Positions 18,575 through 27,896 of a stretch of 45,773 nt of DNA are shown here, in pieces. A program made the position numbers and the translations under genes. The notes below the pieces were generated by a model. It was not told where the DNA came from. It made no database searches and saw only the letters and a program-made list of their open reading frames with translations. Numbering within the stretch: position 1 is the stretch's first letter; each line of letters begins with the position of its first letter. Location: positions 1 to 45,773 of the forward strand of contig JAKSDO010000114.1 of the NCBI GenBank assembly GCA_022360055.1, given 5' to 3'. Source of the DNA: Cytophagales bacterium (GTDB lineage: Bacteria > Bacteroidota > Bacteroidia > Cytophagales > Cyclobacteriaceae).

Positions 18575-18967
18575 ATGTCAACACTAAGAAAGAACATCAA
18601 TCAAAAGCTCTGGTATTTAAGTGGTAACGGATTTAAGAATGCAATCATCGTATTTGGATTTTGCATAAGTATTCTTACGATTACCTCCTATGACAGCATA
18701 TCTAATTCAAGTCAATCCGGTATCGTTTCCAGCCACCGGACAGCGGAGGTTCAAAAACCGGAAAGTCACGATGCCTTGAAGATTGAGAAGAAGACGTTAA
18801 AAAAAGAACAAAAATCGAATAACTACCATAATTTCATCGCTTCCTACTTGCTTCGGGAATCCTCCTTCAAAAGAGAGAACAAAAAATCAAGTGAAGAAAA
18901 TAGTTTCCTCAGAAGTCTAAGGGATTTACATAAAACAATCTTTGTCAATGCGTTAGGATCGTTTTAA
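18575..18967 (+). CDS. Small membrane-anchored protein of unknown function
   Basis: A 130-residue protein with one hydrophobic segment (about 20-40, FKNAIIVFGFCISILTITSY) and a polar, lysine-rich C-terminal part (about 45-130). The orientation cannot be fixed, although the positive N-terminus (RKNINQK) suggests an N-in topology. No family recognised. The ATG at 18575 is the only plausible start; there is no clear ribosome binding site, as is usual here. It stands alone between the ABC operon terminator and a 480-bp gap, so it could be a lineage-specific gene or a non-functional frame. Confidence 0.5.
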   Translation: MSTLRKNINQKLWYLSGNGFKNAIIVFGFCISILTITSYDSISNSSQSGIVSSHRTAEVQKPESHDALKIEKKTLKKEQKSNNYHNFIASYLLRESSFKRENKKSSEENSFLRSLRDLHKTIFVNALGSF

Positions 18968-19444
18968 AAATTAATTCCGGTTCCCCGCCCCCGATTCATC
19001 ATTTTTATTCTGATTTTTTTCTCCGGGAGTTCATTGTTATTCCTCCGGAGTTTTGGAACATAAATCTTTCGGCCATTTCCAACCGATAACCCGAATTGTT
19101 CATCTCAATTCGTCAAAATTCAAAGGTCATCCCAGTAAGGCATTGATTTTAAATGTTGTATAGGAGGGAAATCTCGGATGAGGTAGAAAACATAATCGCC
19201 CGAATTTTTAGGAAATCTTGGATTTGGTTTTTCCGTATAATCTGAATCTAACATGTTAATTATGAGTATTTTATGCGTAATCGGCCCGGAGGACTGAAAA
19301 TTCCGAAAATCTCTCAGGACAGGCCTTTATTCATAAAAGTATTCAAAATTTCATTTTCGAATATTTTTCCTTTACATCTCATGAATGTTTAACGAAATGC
19401 ATATATTGGCTTCAAATACTGTTTTGCCTTTTATACATTTTTTC
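18968..19444 (+). other. Gap of about 480 bp before apt
   Basis: No gene on either strand that I can support. It includes a C/T-rich stretch just after the orphan gene and an AT-rich region directly before apt that should hold its promoter. No convincing hairpin or promoter box was found. Confidence 0.5.
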
Positions 19445-19972
19445 ATGGAGGATTATTTTAAGAAAAAAATTCGAAATATCCCTGATTTTCCAAAAGAAGG
19501 AATTTTGTTTAGGGATATTACGACACTTTTGAAAGATGGCAAAGGTTTACGGAAAAGCGCTGATGCACTTTTCGACTTTTCAAAAGATCTGAAGATCGAT
19601 AAAGTCGTTGGAATAGAATCCCGGGGATTTATATTTGGAAGCATTTTGGCGGAGAAACTGGGCGTCGGATTTGTTCTGATCAGAAAACCCGGCAAATTAC
19701 CGGCGGAGACAATCCGTCAATCTTATACCCTGGAATACGGTGAAGATACGCTTGAAATCCACAAAGATGCCATTAACCCGGGAGAAAGAGTTTTGCTTCA
19801 TGATGATTTGCTGGCAACAGGAGGTACTGCCCGGGCGGCCTGCGATCTCGTTGAGAAAGCGGGCGGAAAGATGGTCCAGGTTTCTTTCGTAATTGAATTG
19901 GCTTTTTTAAGGGGAAGAGAGAAGTTTGGGGATTATATAGTAAACGCATTAGTTACCTACGACGGCGAATAG
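19445..19972 (+). CDS. apt: Adenine phosphoribosyltransferase
   Basis: Purine salvage enzyme that makes AMP from adenine and PRPP. From the ATG at 19445 it has 175 residues, the normal length; an upstream in-frame ATG at 19385 would add 20 residues unlike any Apt and is rejected. The N-terminus reads MEDYFKKKIRNIPDFPKEGI, the typical PDFPKxGI motif follows, and the PRPP-binding loop is VLLHDDLLATGGTA (about residue 118). IESRGFIFG is the adenine-site region. The nucleoside permease gene starts 26 bp later on the same strand, consistent with a purine/nucleoside salvage pair. Confidence 0.95.
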   Translation: MEDYFKKKIRNIPDFPKEGILFRDITTLLKDGKGLRKSADALFDFSKDLKIDKVVGIESRGFIFGSILAEKLGVGFVLIRKPGKLPAETIRQSYTLEYGEDTLEIHKDAINPGERVLLHDDLLATGGTARAACDLVEKAGGKMVQVSFVIELAFLRGREKFGDYIVNALVTYDGE

Positions 19973-19998
19973 ATTTTTTAAGAAGAAAATTCATTTTA

Positions 19999-21189
19999 AT
20001 GACACTAAAAGTAAGATTTCAATTGTCCTCCATGATGCTGTTGCAGTATTTTGTCTGGGGGAGTTGGTATGTGACCATGGGTACCTATTTAATGCAAACG
20101 CTTAAATTTGACGGCGAACAGGTCGGCCACGCATATGGTACATTTGCAATTGCAGCGATGATATCACCCTTTTTTATCGGGATGATTGCCGACAAGTATT
20201 TTGCCACGGAACGCCTGCTGGGTACTTTACACTTGATTGGAGCGGTGTTATTATTTGCAATTACTCAGGTTGACTCCTTCTGGCCATTTTATATGCTGTT
20301 ACTGGCTTATGCCCTTTGCTACACACCGACAATAGCGCTGTCAAATTCACTATCGTTTAGTCAGTTGAAGGATCCTGGGAATGATTTTCCAAGCATTCGG
20401 GTATTGGGAACTATCGGTTGGATAATCGCCGGGCTGATCATCGGTTTTATGGGCATTGAGGACAAATCGACCGTCTTTACGATAGCTGCTGCGATTTCGG
20501 CGGTGCTGGGCTTATACTGCTTTACGATGCCTCATGTTCCTCCCAAAAAAGATGAAGAAAAGAAAAGTTTCGCTCAAATTCTGGGATTGGATGCCCTCCA
20601 ACTTTTTAAGAAGAAGGATTTTGCCATAATGATCATTTCATCCATACTGATTTGCATTCCGTTAATGTTCTATTACTCTTTTACGAATCCCTTCTTAAAT
20701 GAAAGTGGCATGAGCAATGCCGCCGGGAAAATGACGATGGGCCAAATGTCGGAGATCATTTTTATGCTGGTCATGCCCTTTTTCTTCAAAAGGCTCGGTG
20801 TAAAGAAAATGATTATTATTGGCATGTCTGCCTGGATCGTGAGATACCTTTTATTTGCCTATGGCAATAATGAAGCCCTTGTTTGGATGCTTTATCTCGG
20901 AATAATTCTACACGGGATCTGTTATGATTTCTTTTTTGTAACCGGACAGATCTTTGTAGATCGCAGAGCGCCTGGCCGCCTCAGAAATTCTGCACAGGGA
21001 TTGATCACTTTCGCTACTTATGGTCTTGGTTTTTACATCGGCACACTGGCTTCCGGTAAAATTGTAGATATGTACGCCATTGAAGAGAATCTCCATAACT
21101 GGGAAATGATCTGGATGGCCCCGGCAGTTTTTTCGGTACTTGTACTTATCTTTTTTATGATTTTCTTTAAAGACAAACTAAAAGCATAA
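19999..21189 (+). CDS. NupG-family nucleoside permease
   Basis: A 396-residue inner-membrane transporter with about 12 hydrophobic helices, of the nucleoside:H+ symporter family within the MFS. The N-terminal signature [20 protein letters not shown] and the loop [15 protein letters not shown] are characteristic of NupG/XapB-like proteins in Bacteroidota. The C-terminal half has [13 protein letters not shown] in the 10-11 loop region. It lies 26 bp after apt, and uptake of nucleosides followed by base salvage is a sensible shared job. A weak hairpin (21191-21223) follows the stop. Confidence 0.9.
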   Translation: MTLKVRFQLSSMMLLQYFVWGSWYVTMGTYLMQTLKFDGEQVGHAYGTFAIAAMISPFFIGMIADKYFATERLLGTLHLIGAVLLFAITQVDSFWPFYMLLLAYALCYTPTIALSNSLSFSQLKDPGNDFPSIRVLGTIGWIIAGLIIGFMGIEDKSTVFTIAAAISAVLGLYCFTMPHVPPKKDEEKKSFAQILGLDALQLFKKKDFAIMIISSILICIPLMFYYSFTNPFLNESGMSNAAGKMTMGQMSEIIFMLVMPFFFKRLGVKKMIIIGMSAWIVRYLLFAYGNNEALVWMLYLGIILHGICYDFFFVTGQIFVDRRAPGRLRNSAQGLITFATYGLGFYIGTLASGKIVDMYAIEENLHNWEMIWMAPAVFSVLVLIFFMIFFKDKLKA

Positions 21190-21382
21190 GGAAGCCGTCC
21201 CAAAAGACATCGGGATGCTTTTTAACCCGGTATGGTTTGCGCCTCCGGTTAATCGCGGCAAACTCCGAAATTTCGGCAGTGCGCCACGCACCAACTGTGG
21301 GGCCGCCGGCTTGCATGCAAAAGGCGACCTCCGGGAACTATCCCGGAAAAAGGAGAGGTTTTACGAATCCGGTCTTGATCAA

Positions 21383-21883
21383 TTACAAAATTGCGGCAAG
21401 CGCCTTATCGTAGTCGGGTTCCTGTCCTATAGTCGGTACCTGTTCGGTGTACACCACTTTACCGTCGGGATCAATTACGACAATACAACGTGAAAACAAT
21501 CCTTCAAACTTCCCATTGAGCATCTTCACGTGATAGTTATCTGAGAATCCATTGTTTTTATATTCCGAGGTCGGGATTACGTTTTCAATACCTTCGGCCT
21601 CGCAGAAATGCTTATGAGCAAATGGCAAATCTCTGGAAACACTGATGACGACGGTATTTGCTTTGCCGGACGCAAGCTCATTAAATTTCCGTACGGAGGC
21701 CGAACATACGCTGGTTCCGATGCTTGGGAAAATGTTAAGCACTACGTTCTTCCCGAGAAAGTCGCTCAGAGCGGTGTCGGTCAGGTCGGTTTTTGTAACG
21801 GTAAATTCAGGCGCCGGAGAACCTATTGCCGGCAATTCTCCGGCGGTTTGTACGGGATCATCTCCCAGGGTGATGTTGGCCAT
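21383..21883 (-). CDS. tpx: Thiol peroxidase
   Basis: A 166-residue atypical 2-Cys peroxiredoxin (Tpx) that reduces hydrogen and alkyl peroxides with thioredoxin. The peroxidatic Cys is in PSIGTSVCSASVRKFN (about residue 60; most Tpx proteins have PSIDTxVC, here Asp is Gly) and the resolving Cys is in AHKHFCEAEGIENVI (about 94). The start ATG at 21883 gives MANITLGDDPVQTAGELP, the usual N-terminus. It stands alone, convergent with the nucleoside permease gene. Confidence 0.95.
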   Translation of the reverse strand: MANITLGDDPVQTAGELPAIGSPAPEFTVTKTDLTDTALSDFLGKNVVLNIFPSIGTSVCSASVRKFNELASGKANTVVISVSRDLPFAHKHFCEAEGIENVIPTSEYKNNGFSDNYHVKMLNGKFEGLFSRCIVVIDPDGKVVYTEQVPTIGQEPDYDKALAAIL

Positions 21884-21978
21884 ATTTTTAATATTTTAGA
21901 TTGAATTATTGTCTGACCTCCAAACAACCCGGAGGGCAATTTTGTTCAAATTAACCGGAATTATTTATGGTCAATCCG

Positions 21979-23175
21979 TCAAAATTCTTTCTGAATAATC
22001 TTCCCGGACTCCTTTTCTTTTAGTATTAATTTTGTAGAACCGCCGGGAAGCTGCTCTTTTTTGATCAGGTAATGCTCATCGTCAAAATCTTTAAACGCGC
22101 TGTACTTCTTCACGCTTTCCTTACCTCTCCACATATCCAGCTCGACAGGTTCCCACTTTTTGGATTTGGCTGAGATATAACAGGCGTCGATGATTGCGTT
22201 TACCACATATCCATCATAGAAATCCTCCATCGGCTTACTTCCATTGTCAATACATTCAAACATATCGTGAAACATATTGTCATATCCAAGAGCACCCACT
22301 TCATCTCCGACAGGGAACAGCCAGCCCCTGTCGGTTTCTGCTTTTTCCGCCACATATCCACCTTCACCAACTGCCGTAAACATGTCGAATCCGGTCCGGA
22401 GGAAATGATCCATTCTTATCGTCCCTTCTACGCCGCTTACCTCATCTCTCAAATCCATTCCGCCTCGAAAATTCCAACTGACTTCAAACTGGCCGATAGC
22501 CCCATTCTCATATTTCACCAAACCGATCCCATGATCTTCCGCATCAATTGGCTTCACCTGGGTATCTGCCCAGCACATCACCTCCACCGGGCGGATGTCT
22601 TTCCCGATAAAGTTTCTGGCAATCTCAATGCAATGGCAGCCCATGTCAACAATAGCGCCTCCCCCGGAAAGATCTTTGTTCCAGAACCAATCGCTGTGCG
22701 GTCCTGGGTGCGTCTCGCGCGATCTCACCCACAGAATATCTCCCAAAGCACCGTTTTTAACAGATCGAAGCGCTTTGAGCGTCTTGTGTGTATATACCAG
22801 ATCTTCAAGATAGCCGTTAAAAACGCCTGCTTTTTCCACTGCCTCCAGCATTTCCTTTGCTTCGGCAGCCGTCCTGCCCAGGGGCTTGGTGCAAAGCACG
22901 GATTTTCCTGCTTTGGCAGCGGCCCTTACAGCTTCAAGATGCAGGTTATTTGGCAATCCGATGATTACGGTGTCAACATCGGGATGATCCACAGCCCCGG
23001 ATAATTGTTCGGAATAGTGCGTGATGTTCCATTTCGAAGCAAATTTTTTAGCTCTTTCCTCGGATCTGGAATACACCATAACCACCCGGTCCTCACTTCT
23101 CTGAGCATGTAATGTGCTCGTGTAAAAATCACATATAAAACCGGTTCCGAGCATTGCTATCTTTTTCCCTTTCAT
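21979..23175 (-). CDS. Gfo/Idh/MocA-family oxidoreductase
   Basis: A 398-residue NAD(P)-dependent dehydrogenase probably acting on a sugar, inositol or related polyol. The N-terminal Rossmann motif is [12 protein letters not shown]; the catalytic lysine is in [12 protein letters not shown] (usual EKP is TKP); the C-terminal alpha/beta domain has [15 protein letters not shown], with the His of the family active site. No signal peptide, so cytoplasmic. No neighbouring sugar genes point to a substrate. A palindrome 53 bp upstream of the start (23228-23250) may be its operator. Confidence 0.92.
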   Translation of the reverse strand: MKGKKIAMLGTGFICDFYTSTLHAQRSEDRVVMVYSRSEERAKKFASKWNITHYSEQLSGAVDHPDVDTVIIGLPNNLHLEAVRAAAKAGKSVLCTKPLGRTAAEAKEMLEAVEKAGVFNGYLEDLVYTHKTLKALRSVKNGALGDILWVRSRETHPGPHSDWFWNKDLSGGGAIVDMGCHCIEIARNFIGKDIRPVEVMCWADTQVKPIDAEDHGIGLVKYENGAIGQFEVSWNFRGGMDLRDEVSGVEGTIRMDHFLRTGFDMFTAVGEGGYVAEKAETDRGWLFPVGDEVGALGYDNMFHDMFECIDNGSKPMEDFYDGYVVNAIIDACYISAKSKKWEPVELDMWRGKESVKKYSAFKDFDDEHYLIKKEQLPGGSTKLILKEKESGKIIQKEF

Positions 23176-23544
23176 GATGTTACGTCTTTTTCAATTTTAA
23201 GTATTTAATGTACGATCTAAAAAATGCCTACCAACCTGATCGGTTTGTAGTATGAAATTATCCGAAAAATCAATTCGGCCAAAAAGAATGCAATGAATTT
23301 GTCCACAAAGCTTCAGGGATAAACGCTTGGCCGGATCGTTCCAACGATTTGGAAGCCATCGAAGAAATCATTTGTTATTGGTATGCTCTTTTAACCCGAC
23401 AAATAAGATTTTTCGTAAAAAAACGCGTTTAAGAGAATTATTTATGGAAAAAAATTTTAACTTAAAATCGGACAAGAGCGTAGGGCTCTCAAGGGTCCGC
23501 GGATTGAAGTAGTTGAATTTTTAAACTTAAAAAAACCTATAAGA
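23176..23544. other. Divergent gap between the oxidoreductase and the GIY-YIG-like gene
   Basis: About 370 bp with no gene that I can support. It must contain promoters for both flanking genes. The only clear structure is the palindrome at 23228-23250. Confidence 0.5.
23228..23250. promoter_or_regulatory. Palindrome upstream of the oxidoreductase, candidate operator
   Basis: CTACCAACC and GGTTTGTAG are inverted around TGATC with one mismatch. There is no T-run on either side, which argues for a protein-binding site rather than a terminator. Confidence 0.35.
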
Positions 23545-23880
23545 ATGCCAAAAATAGGAACATTAGATTTTACTGGTATCTCAGGGCATAAATATACGTT
23601 TAATGTATACCCTAAAAACCGGGAACACAAAGAGAAGGAAGCCGTCTATGTGATTACGCATAGAACCGTTAAAGCAGACGCCTCCGTGGATCACAATGTG
23701 ATCTATATTGGTGAAACGGACAACGTAAAAAACGCTATGGAAAACCATCCCAAAAAGGATTGTTTTGAAGGGGAAACGGCCAACTGCATTTGTGTGTACT
23801 GGGAGGATCACGTTAACACCCGCAATAAAATCGTAGAGGATCTAAAAGCGCTTTATCATCCCCCGTGCAATGATTTCTGA
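23545..23880 (+). CDS. Small GIY-YIG-like protein
   Basis: A 111-residue cytoplasmic protein. The paired strands VYVITHRT and VIYIGETDNVKN resemble the GIY and YIG strands of the GIY-YIG nuclease fold, and the C-terminal helix RNKIVEDLKALYHPPCND resembles the ending of single-domain members (acidic residue, then P-x-N). The first strand has Y-V-I instead of G-I-Y. It has a central Cys pair (NCICVYW) of unknown role. Nuclease activity is not assured. The gene is convergent with the site-2 protease gene and overlaps its 3' end by 39 bp, with a terminator hidden in that coding region. Confidence 0.7.
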   Translation: MPKIGTLDFTGISGHKYTFNVYPKNREHKEKEAVYVITHRTVKADASVDHNVIYIGETDNVKNAMENHPKKDCFEGETANCICVYWEDHVNTRNKIVEDLKALYHPPCNDF

Positions 23881-25068
23881 GGGATCACGATCTTTTTCTT
23901 CAAGCCCGGGTTTTTCTATTCGGGCTTTTTCATTTATTTCAAGGTATAACGGTCTCGGCGTAAAGGAAACGACAAAAATTACCAGGGCAATCCATCCGAT
24001 CACTTTTCTTTTTAAGTCCAGAGGCTTATCTACGATCGCTTTCGGATGATCGACACCTAAAAATCTTCCGATAAGGAACGCAAACACCATATAGATCCCA
24101 TATTCGCTCGCCACCGGGAAATAGTTAAATACGATGATCTGGATGGTCATAATCCAAATAATGTATAAAAGCCTTTTCCATTTGTACTTTTCAAAATGGT
24201 GCAAAGCCAGATAGAGGAAGAGCAGATAGAAAACCGCGTTGATCAAGAAGTCCGTATTGATTGGTCCTGAGGGGATGAGACCAACGCCGGATACCAAAAC
24301 AAGTAGGATGAACAGAACCCGTGAAACTATCCGGCCTTTTCGATGGCCGAACAATCCGTAAATCACATGACCGCCGTCAAGCTGGCCGATGGGTATGAGA
24401 TTTAAGGCGGTGAAAAATAAGGCCAGGTATCCGGCAAATAACCAGGGGTAATGATACATCTCATAATTGTTTGGAACCTTTTCCGGGTCCGCAACAAAAT
24501 TCTCAAAAAAGAGAAACAGCAAATTATCCCCGACAACAAAGCTGACTTCCTGGTCGGCATAAACATATTTTTCGTAATCCGGTCCATACTCCCGGTATTC
24601 CGGATGGATTTCAAATATATAATCCGCATCCGGCAAGTTCGTAAATCCGTAGGTCAAGACGAGCAGAGCGATCACAAATCCGGCAAGGGGTCCGGCAATG
24701 CCAATATCGAAATACTCCTTTCTCGATTCGATAAGTCCTTTAATCCGGATGAATGCTCCCATGGTTCCAATGCTGGGCATGGGAAGAAAACCGAGCCAAA
24801 GAGGGATGTAATATGGAAGGGTTACTTTAACCTTGTAATACTTTGCGGTGAGAAAATGGCCAAATTCATGAGCGGTCAGGATGCCCAGAAAAGGAACGGA
24901 AAAATACAGTCCGGCCAGTAATTCCGAGGAAGTGATCGTCACCTCCCCAAAAAGTAGGGATTTTCCATACATCCATTCCGCCCCGGCGATGGTCGTCCCG
25001 ATACCTGTCGCGATAAAAAGAATAATCTGGATAATTAACGTTTTCTTGGTCTTATCTGATTTCATCAA
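23842..25068 (-). CDS. Site-2 protease family membrane metalloprotease (M50)
   Basis: A 408-residue polytopic membrane protein. The zinc-binding HExxH is in LTAHEFGHFLTAKYY (about residue 67) and the third ligand region in IPIGQLDGGHVIYG (about 228), both within hydrophobic helices, as in S2P proteases that cut membrane-bound anti-sigma or signalling proteins. No PDZ domain is evident. It overlaps the upstream HAD hydrolase gene by 17 bp, so the two are probably translated together, and its end overlaps the GIY-YIG-like gene on the other strand. Confidence 0.9.
   Translation of the reverse strand: MMKSDKTKKTLIIQIILFIATGIGTTIAGAEWMYGKSLLFGEVTITSSELLAGLYFSVPFLGILTAHEFGHFLTAKYYKVKVTLPYYIPLWLGFLPMPSIGTMGAFIRIKGLIESRKEYFDIGIAGPLAGFVIALLVLTYGFTNLPDADYIFEIHPEYREYGPDYEKYVYADQEVSFVVGDNLLFLFFENFVADPEKVPNNYEMYHYPWLFAGYLALFFTALNLIPIGQLDGGHVIYGLFGHRKGRIVSRVLFILLVLVSGVGLIPSGPINTDFLINAVFYLLFLYLALHHFEKYKWKRLLYIIWIMTIQIIVFNYFPVASEYGIYMVFAFLIGRFLGVDHPKAIVDKPLDLKRKVIGWIALVIFVVSFTPRPLYLEINEKARIEKPGLEEKDRDPSEIIARGMIKRF
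23902..23930 (+). terminator. Terminator of the GIY-YIG-like gene, inside the protease coding region
   Basis: AAGCCCG/CGGGCTT with a 12-base loop and a T5 tail, 22 bp after the 23880 stop. The hairpin is embedded in the 3' coding end of the opposing protease gene. Confidence 0.7.
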
Positions 25069-25687
25069 GCAGTTGTTCTTTCCTCAGTTGATTTCTCACC
25101 ACATATTCTGTTCTTATACCCAGCTTATTAGCCGATTCCAGGTTATCTTTCAAATCATCAAACAAGACTGTTTTTGACGGATCAAATCCCGAATCGTTCA
25201 AAACATATTCAAAAGCAGCGGCGTCGGGTTTTCGTTCGCCGATTTCGTGCGAATAGTAAAGTTTTTGCCACACATCCTTTGGGTAACCATAGGGGGTGAC
25301 TTTATTGAAAAACGCTTCAAAATATTTTACATGGATGCTGTTGGTGTTGCTCAGCACTACGCAGTTGTACCTTCGGGTAGCTTCGTAAATCCAGCTTATG
25401 CGGTCTTCGGGTATTTCCATGAGCATAGCAATCCAGGCGTCATCAATCTGTCGGTCTTCCACCGGGAAACCGGCAAGTTCCCTGATATGTCCCCTAAACT
25501 CCTCATCGCTGATCCTGCCCACTTCATACGCTCTGAAAAATCCGTATTTGCGATGGTCGCTAAAGATATCGACGCTTATATCTTTCTTGAAGAGCTCTGA
25601 GAATTTCCGAAATGTATTTTCGATGTTCAGGTTGATGATTACACCACCGAGATCGAAGATGATGTTTTCTATTTCTTTATGATTCAA
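25052..25687 (-). CDS. HAD-superfamily hydrolase, subfamily IA
   Basis: A 211-residue phosphatase-like protein. Motif I is IIFDLGGVIINLN (nucleophile Asp, general-base Asp replaced by Gly as in the YihX/epoxide-hydrolase-like branch), motif II is VVLSNTN, motif III is the Lys in GERKPDAAAFEYVL, and motif IV is VLFDDLKDNLESA. Length is typical. Substrate cannot be told. It overlaps the protease gene by 17 bp and its start is about 100 bp from the tRNA gene on the other strand. Confidence 0.9.
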   Translation of the reverse strand: MNHKEIENIIFDLGGVIINLNIENTFRKFSELFKKDISVDIFSDHRKYGFFRAYEVGRISDEEFRGHIRELAGFPVEDRQIDDAWIAMLMEIPEDRISWIYEATRRYNCVVLSNTNSIHVKYFEAFFNKVTPYGYPKDVWQKLYYSHEIGERKPDAAAFEYVLNDSGFDPSKTVLFDDLKDNLESANKLGIRTEYVVRNQLRKEQLLDEIR

Positions 25688-25787
25688 TTTTAATGATTTG
25701 TTTGAAAAATAGTTGGCAAATATCTAATATTGCACTCCCAAATTCAAGGAACAGGAGATTAAATCTTTTTTAATGTCGGTTCTTTGA

Positions 25788-25861
25788 GGGCCCATAGCTC
25801 AGTTGGTTAGAGCACCTGACTCATAATCAGGGGGTCCATGGTTCGAGCCCATGTGGGCCCA
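25788..25861 (+). tRNA. tRNA with CAU anticodon (tRNA-Met or lysidine-modified tRNA-Ile2)
   Basis: A 74-nt cloverleaf: acceptor GGGCCCA/TGGGCCC, D arm with AGTTGGTTAGA, anticodon loop CTCATAA (CAT), T loop GTTCGAG, discriminator A; no encoded CCA. The acceptor contains C4-G69 and C5-G68, which are known positive determinants for TilS, so it could be the isoleucine isoacceptor rather than elongator Met. Its 3' half from the anticodon loop on is repeated at 36266, making it the attachment site of an integrated element. Confidence 0.93.
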
Positions 25862-25945
25862 CATTGATAATCGGGCACTTACGAAGTAAAATTTGTAAGT
25901 GCCTTTTTCTTTGGGGTAAACAAAAGCGTAAACTTTTTCCTATAT
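25820..25945 (+). repeat. Left copy of the 126-bp direct repeat (attachment site)
   Basis: Starts at the anticodon loop (CTCATAA) of the tRNA, runs through its 3' half and terminator, and ends in TTTTTCCTATAT. The copy at 36266-36391 differs at only four positions that I can see. The repeat begins at the anticodon loop, a place where tyrosine recombinases often cross over. Confidence 0.9.
25874..25908 (+). terminator. Terminator of the tRNA gene
   Basis: GGCACTTAC/GTAAGTGCC perfect 9-bp stem, extendable by GAA/TTT with one wobble, followed by T5. In the right repeat copy that wobble is a G-C pair. Confidence 0.8.
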
Positions 25946-26250
25946 AAAGCTATTCTTAGTAATAATTTCAAACATAGTAGTATCTACTTATCCAATTCAA
26001 ATAGTTTTTAATTTATTCTTATTTCTATAAAATTGAATGTTTCTCCAAATTTTAAAAGGAGCTAATAATTTTTCGTGGACTGGAAATAGAGGCGCAACTT
26101 GAGAAGGGTTGGATATAGTATTTGAGCTTCCAGGAAAGGTGAAGACTACTATAAATTAAAGAATATCATTTAATAATGAGTAAAGAAATCTTAATACGAG
26201 AAGCTATATAATTATACCAGGTCAATTACAGGGAATTAAATCTAAAGTAG
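25946..26250. other. AT-rich gap at the left end of the island
   Basis: About 300 bp with no gene I can support; no remaining integrase sequence is visible in any frame. It probably is degraded island DNA. Confidence 0.45.
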
Positions 26251-27126
26251 CTACCAGACTTTTTGTGCTTTAGTTTTGAATTGCTTCGGCGTCATGTTGT
26301 TCATCTTCTTGAAGAATTTGTATAGATGTGTAGTATCATTAAAACCAAGTTTTTGACTGATCTCCTTATTGCTCAAGGTTGAATAAAAAAGCAACCGTTT
26401 GATCTCTTCATCCAATTGTTTATGAATGATTTGCAGTGCGCCAAAACCGGTAACTTTATTGCATACTCTATTCAAAGTTTTTTCATTGATATTCATCAAA
26501 TCCACATAATCAGCAACAAAGTGCAGACTATTTATATGCGTGCTAAGTAGATTTAGAAAATCTTTATAGATATTGATATAATTTCGTGATGCTACTGTTT
26601 GAAGTTTTGTTTCTTTAAAATCTCTCAGTAAAAAATATAGTAAAGTCTCCACCAACTTAGCCGGCATTCTGTCTTTTACGCCACCTGGATTTTTATCGTT
26701 TTCTTCCTTTAATAATTCTGTGATCCTGATTAAATATGAGAAATTTTCCTGATCCAATTCTACTACTGATTGAGAGACCAATTTATTGGCAAAACCTAAC
26801 ATCTCACGATCAATATTTAGATATTTGATGAATGATTCTGAAAATGCAATAAGGTAAATTTCAATTTTCAAAGCTTTGTCGTAGTTGACATATAATATAT
26901 CATTTGGCGAGCTGATGATAATACTCCTTTCTTTGAATTGATATGGAATATGGTTTTTGTATAAGACTCCTGAACCTTTTTTGATAATCCGGATCAGGTA
27001 AAAATCCAACTTATGTGGAGAATAAACTTTCAGATTTTCAAGGACACTTGTATCATCAAGAAAATTCACATCCAACATTTTGTATGCATCAAACTTGAAA
27101 AAATTATGTAGAGAATGTTCATTCAT
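26251..27126 (-). CDS. AraC-family transcriptional regulator
   Basis: From the ATG at 27126 this is a 291-residue protein. The N-terminal two thirds would be a cupin-like sensing domain (SIIISSPNDILYVNY), and the C-terminal about 100 residues hold the two helix-turn-helix motifs (VADYVDLMNINEKTLNRVCN; LSNKEISQKLGFNDTTHLYKFFKKMNNMTPKQFK). A longer reading frame exists up to 27207 but would run through the terminator of the neighbouring DUF4136 gene, so the shorter start is chosen. The sensed ligand is unknown. It is the first gene of the island. Confidence 0.88.
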   Translation of the reverse strand: MNEHSLHNFFKFDAYKMLDVNFLDDTSVLENLKVYSPHKLDFYLIRIIKKGSGVLYKNHIPYQFKERSIIISSPNDILYVNYDKALKIEIYLIAFSESFIKYLNIDREMLGFANKLVSQSVVELDQENFSYLIRITELLKEENDKNPGGVKDRMPAKLVETLLYFLLRDFKETKLQTVASRNYINIYKDFLNLLSTHINSLHFVADYVDLMNINEKTLNRVCNKVTGFGALQIIHKQLDEEIKRLLFYSTLSNKEISQKLGFNDTTHLYKFFKKMNNMTPKQFKTKAQKVW

Positions 27127-27133
27127 AGGCCAT

Positions 27134-27163
27134 ATAAAAATCCCGGAGCAACACTCCGGGATT
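27134..27163 (-). terminator. Terminator of the DUF4136 lipoprotein gene
   Basis: Perfect 10-bp stem AATCCCGGAG/CTCCGGGATT with a 5-base loop, T-run on the minus strand. It begins 7 bp after the stop of the upstream gene and just before the AraC start. Confidence 0.8.
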
Positions 27164-27169
27164 AAGATG

Positions 27170-27760
27170 CTATTTATTACTTGCCAATGTATTATCAATT
27201 TTTTCAAGGGGAAATTCCTCCATGATTTTACTTATCGCCTTGGCTATTTTTTCATCAGCTTTTTTGGTCTTCATATTCAGCTGCTTTTGGCCACCCGAAT
27301 ACCAGACAAGTCTACCAGTTTCTGCGTCATACATTGAGATTATAAGTTTTCCATCAAATGTGGTGTACTCATGCGTATTGCTGTAACTTGTACCCATACC
27401 GTATCCACCGTAGTATCTGCCTCTGCCTCCATAATATGGGCCTCCCATATATGTGGAACTGGTCGAGTAATTTTTCTTGGCATCGATCTCACTGGAAAAA
27501 GTAATGATAATTTCAGGATTTTCACCAGCACTCAGACCTCTCTGATTCAATTCATGATCCAACGATTCATGAATTCTGGCTTGCATTAGCTCATTGATGA
27601 GCATACTGCTGTTTTCACCATCAAAAGCATATTCTATCTTGTATGTGTTGATGGAATTAAAATCAAATCCTGCATTTTTATCTGAGGATATTTTCATTGT
27701 TGAACATGAAGCCATTGCAATGATAAACAGTGCTGTAAAAATTTTATTGAACGTTTTCAT
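27170..27760 (-). CDS. DUF4136 lipoprotein
   Basis: A 196-residue secreted lipoprotein: signal peptide with lipobox (MKTFNKIFTALFIIAMASCS, Cys about 19), then a DUF4136 domain (INTYKIEYAF, LDHELNQRGLS, PEIIITFSS, RLVWYSGGQ, IAKAISKIMEEFP). A glycine/tyrosine-rich insert (PYYGGRGRYYGGYGMG, about 105-120) sits in the usual place for this family. It should be attached to the inner face of the outer membrane or exposed in the periplasm. Function of the family is unknown. Own terminator follows; it appears to be a single-gene unit. Confidence 0.9.
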   Translation of the reverse strand: MKTFNKIFTALFIIAMASCSTMKISSDKNAGFDFNSINTYKIEYAFDGENSSMLINELMQARIHESLDHELNQRGLSAGENPEIIITFSSEIDAKKNYSTSSTYMGGPYYGGRGRYYGGYGMGTSYSNTHEYTTFDGKLIISMYDAETGRLVWYSGGQKQLNMKTKKADEKIAKAISKIMEEFPLEKIDNTLASNK

Positions 27761-27896
27761 GATTTTAAAATTTAATTGCTATAAAATTTATCACACTGCA
27801 TATAACGGCCCCATTTAGGCAAAGATACTGGTAATATTGGAACAAAAAGTGTAAATTTTAGACAAGAAGGGATTAAAACCGAAAAATGTGAAGCGA

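Noticed and set aside
19385-19444. Upstream ATG that would extend apt by 20 residues
   Set aside because: The extra residues are hydrophobic and unlike Apt; the ATG at 19445 gives the normal 175-residue protein.
21190-21382. Possible small gene or mobile repeat between the nucleoside permease and tpx
   Set aside because: The GC-rich stretch has no credible frame and no terminal repeats; only a weak terminator-like hairpin at 21191-21223.
22267-23004. Long 245-codon open frame opposite the oxidoreductase
   Set aside because: It is entirely antisense to a clear Gfo/Idh/MocA gene and has the composition of a shadow frame.
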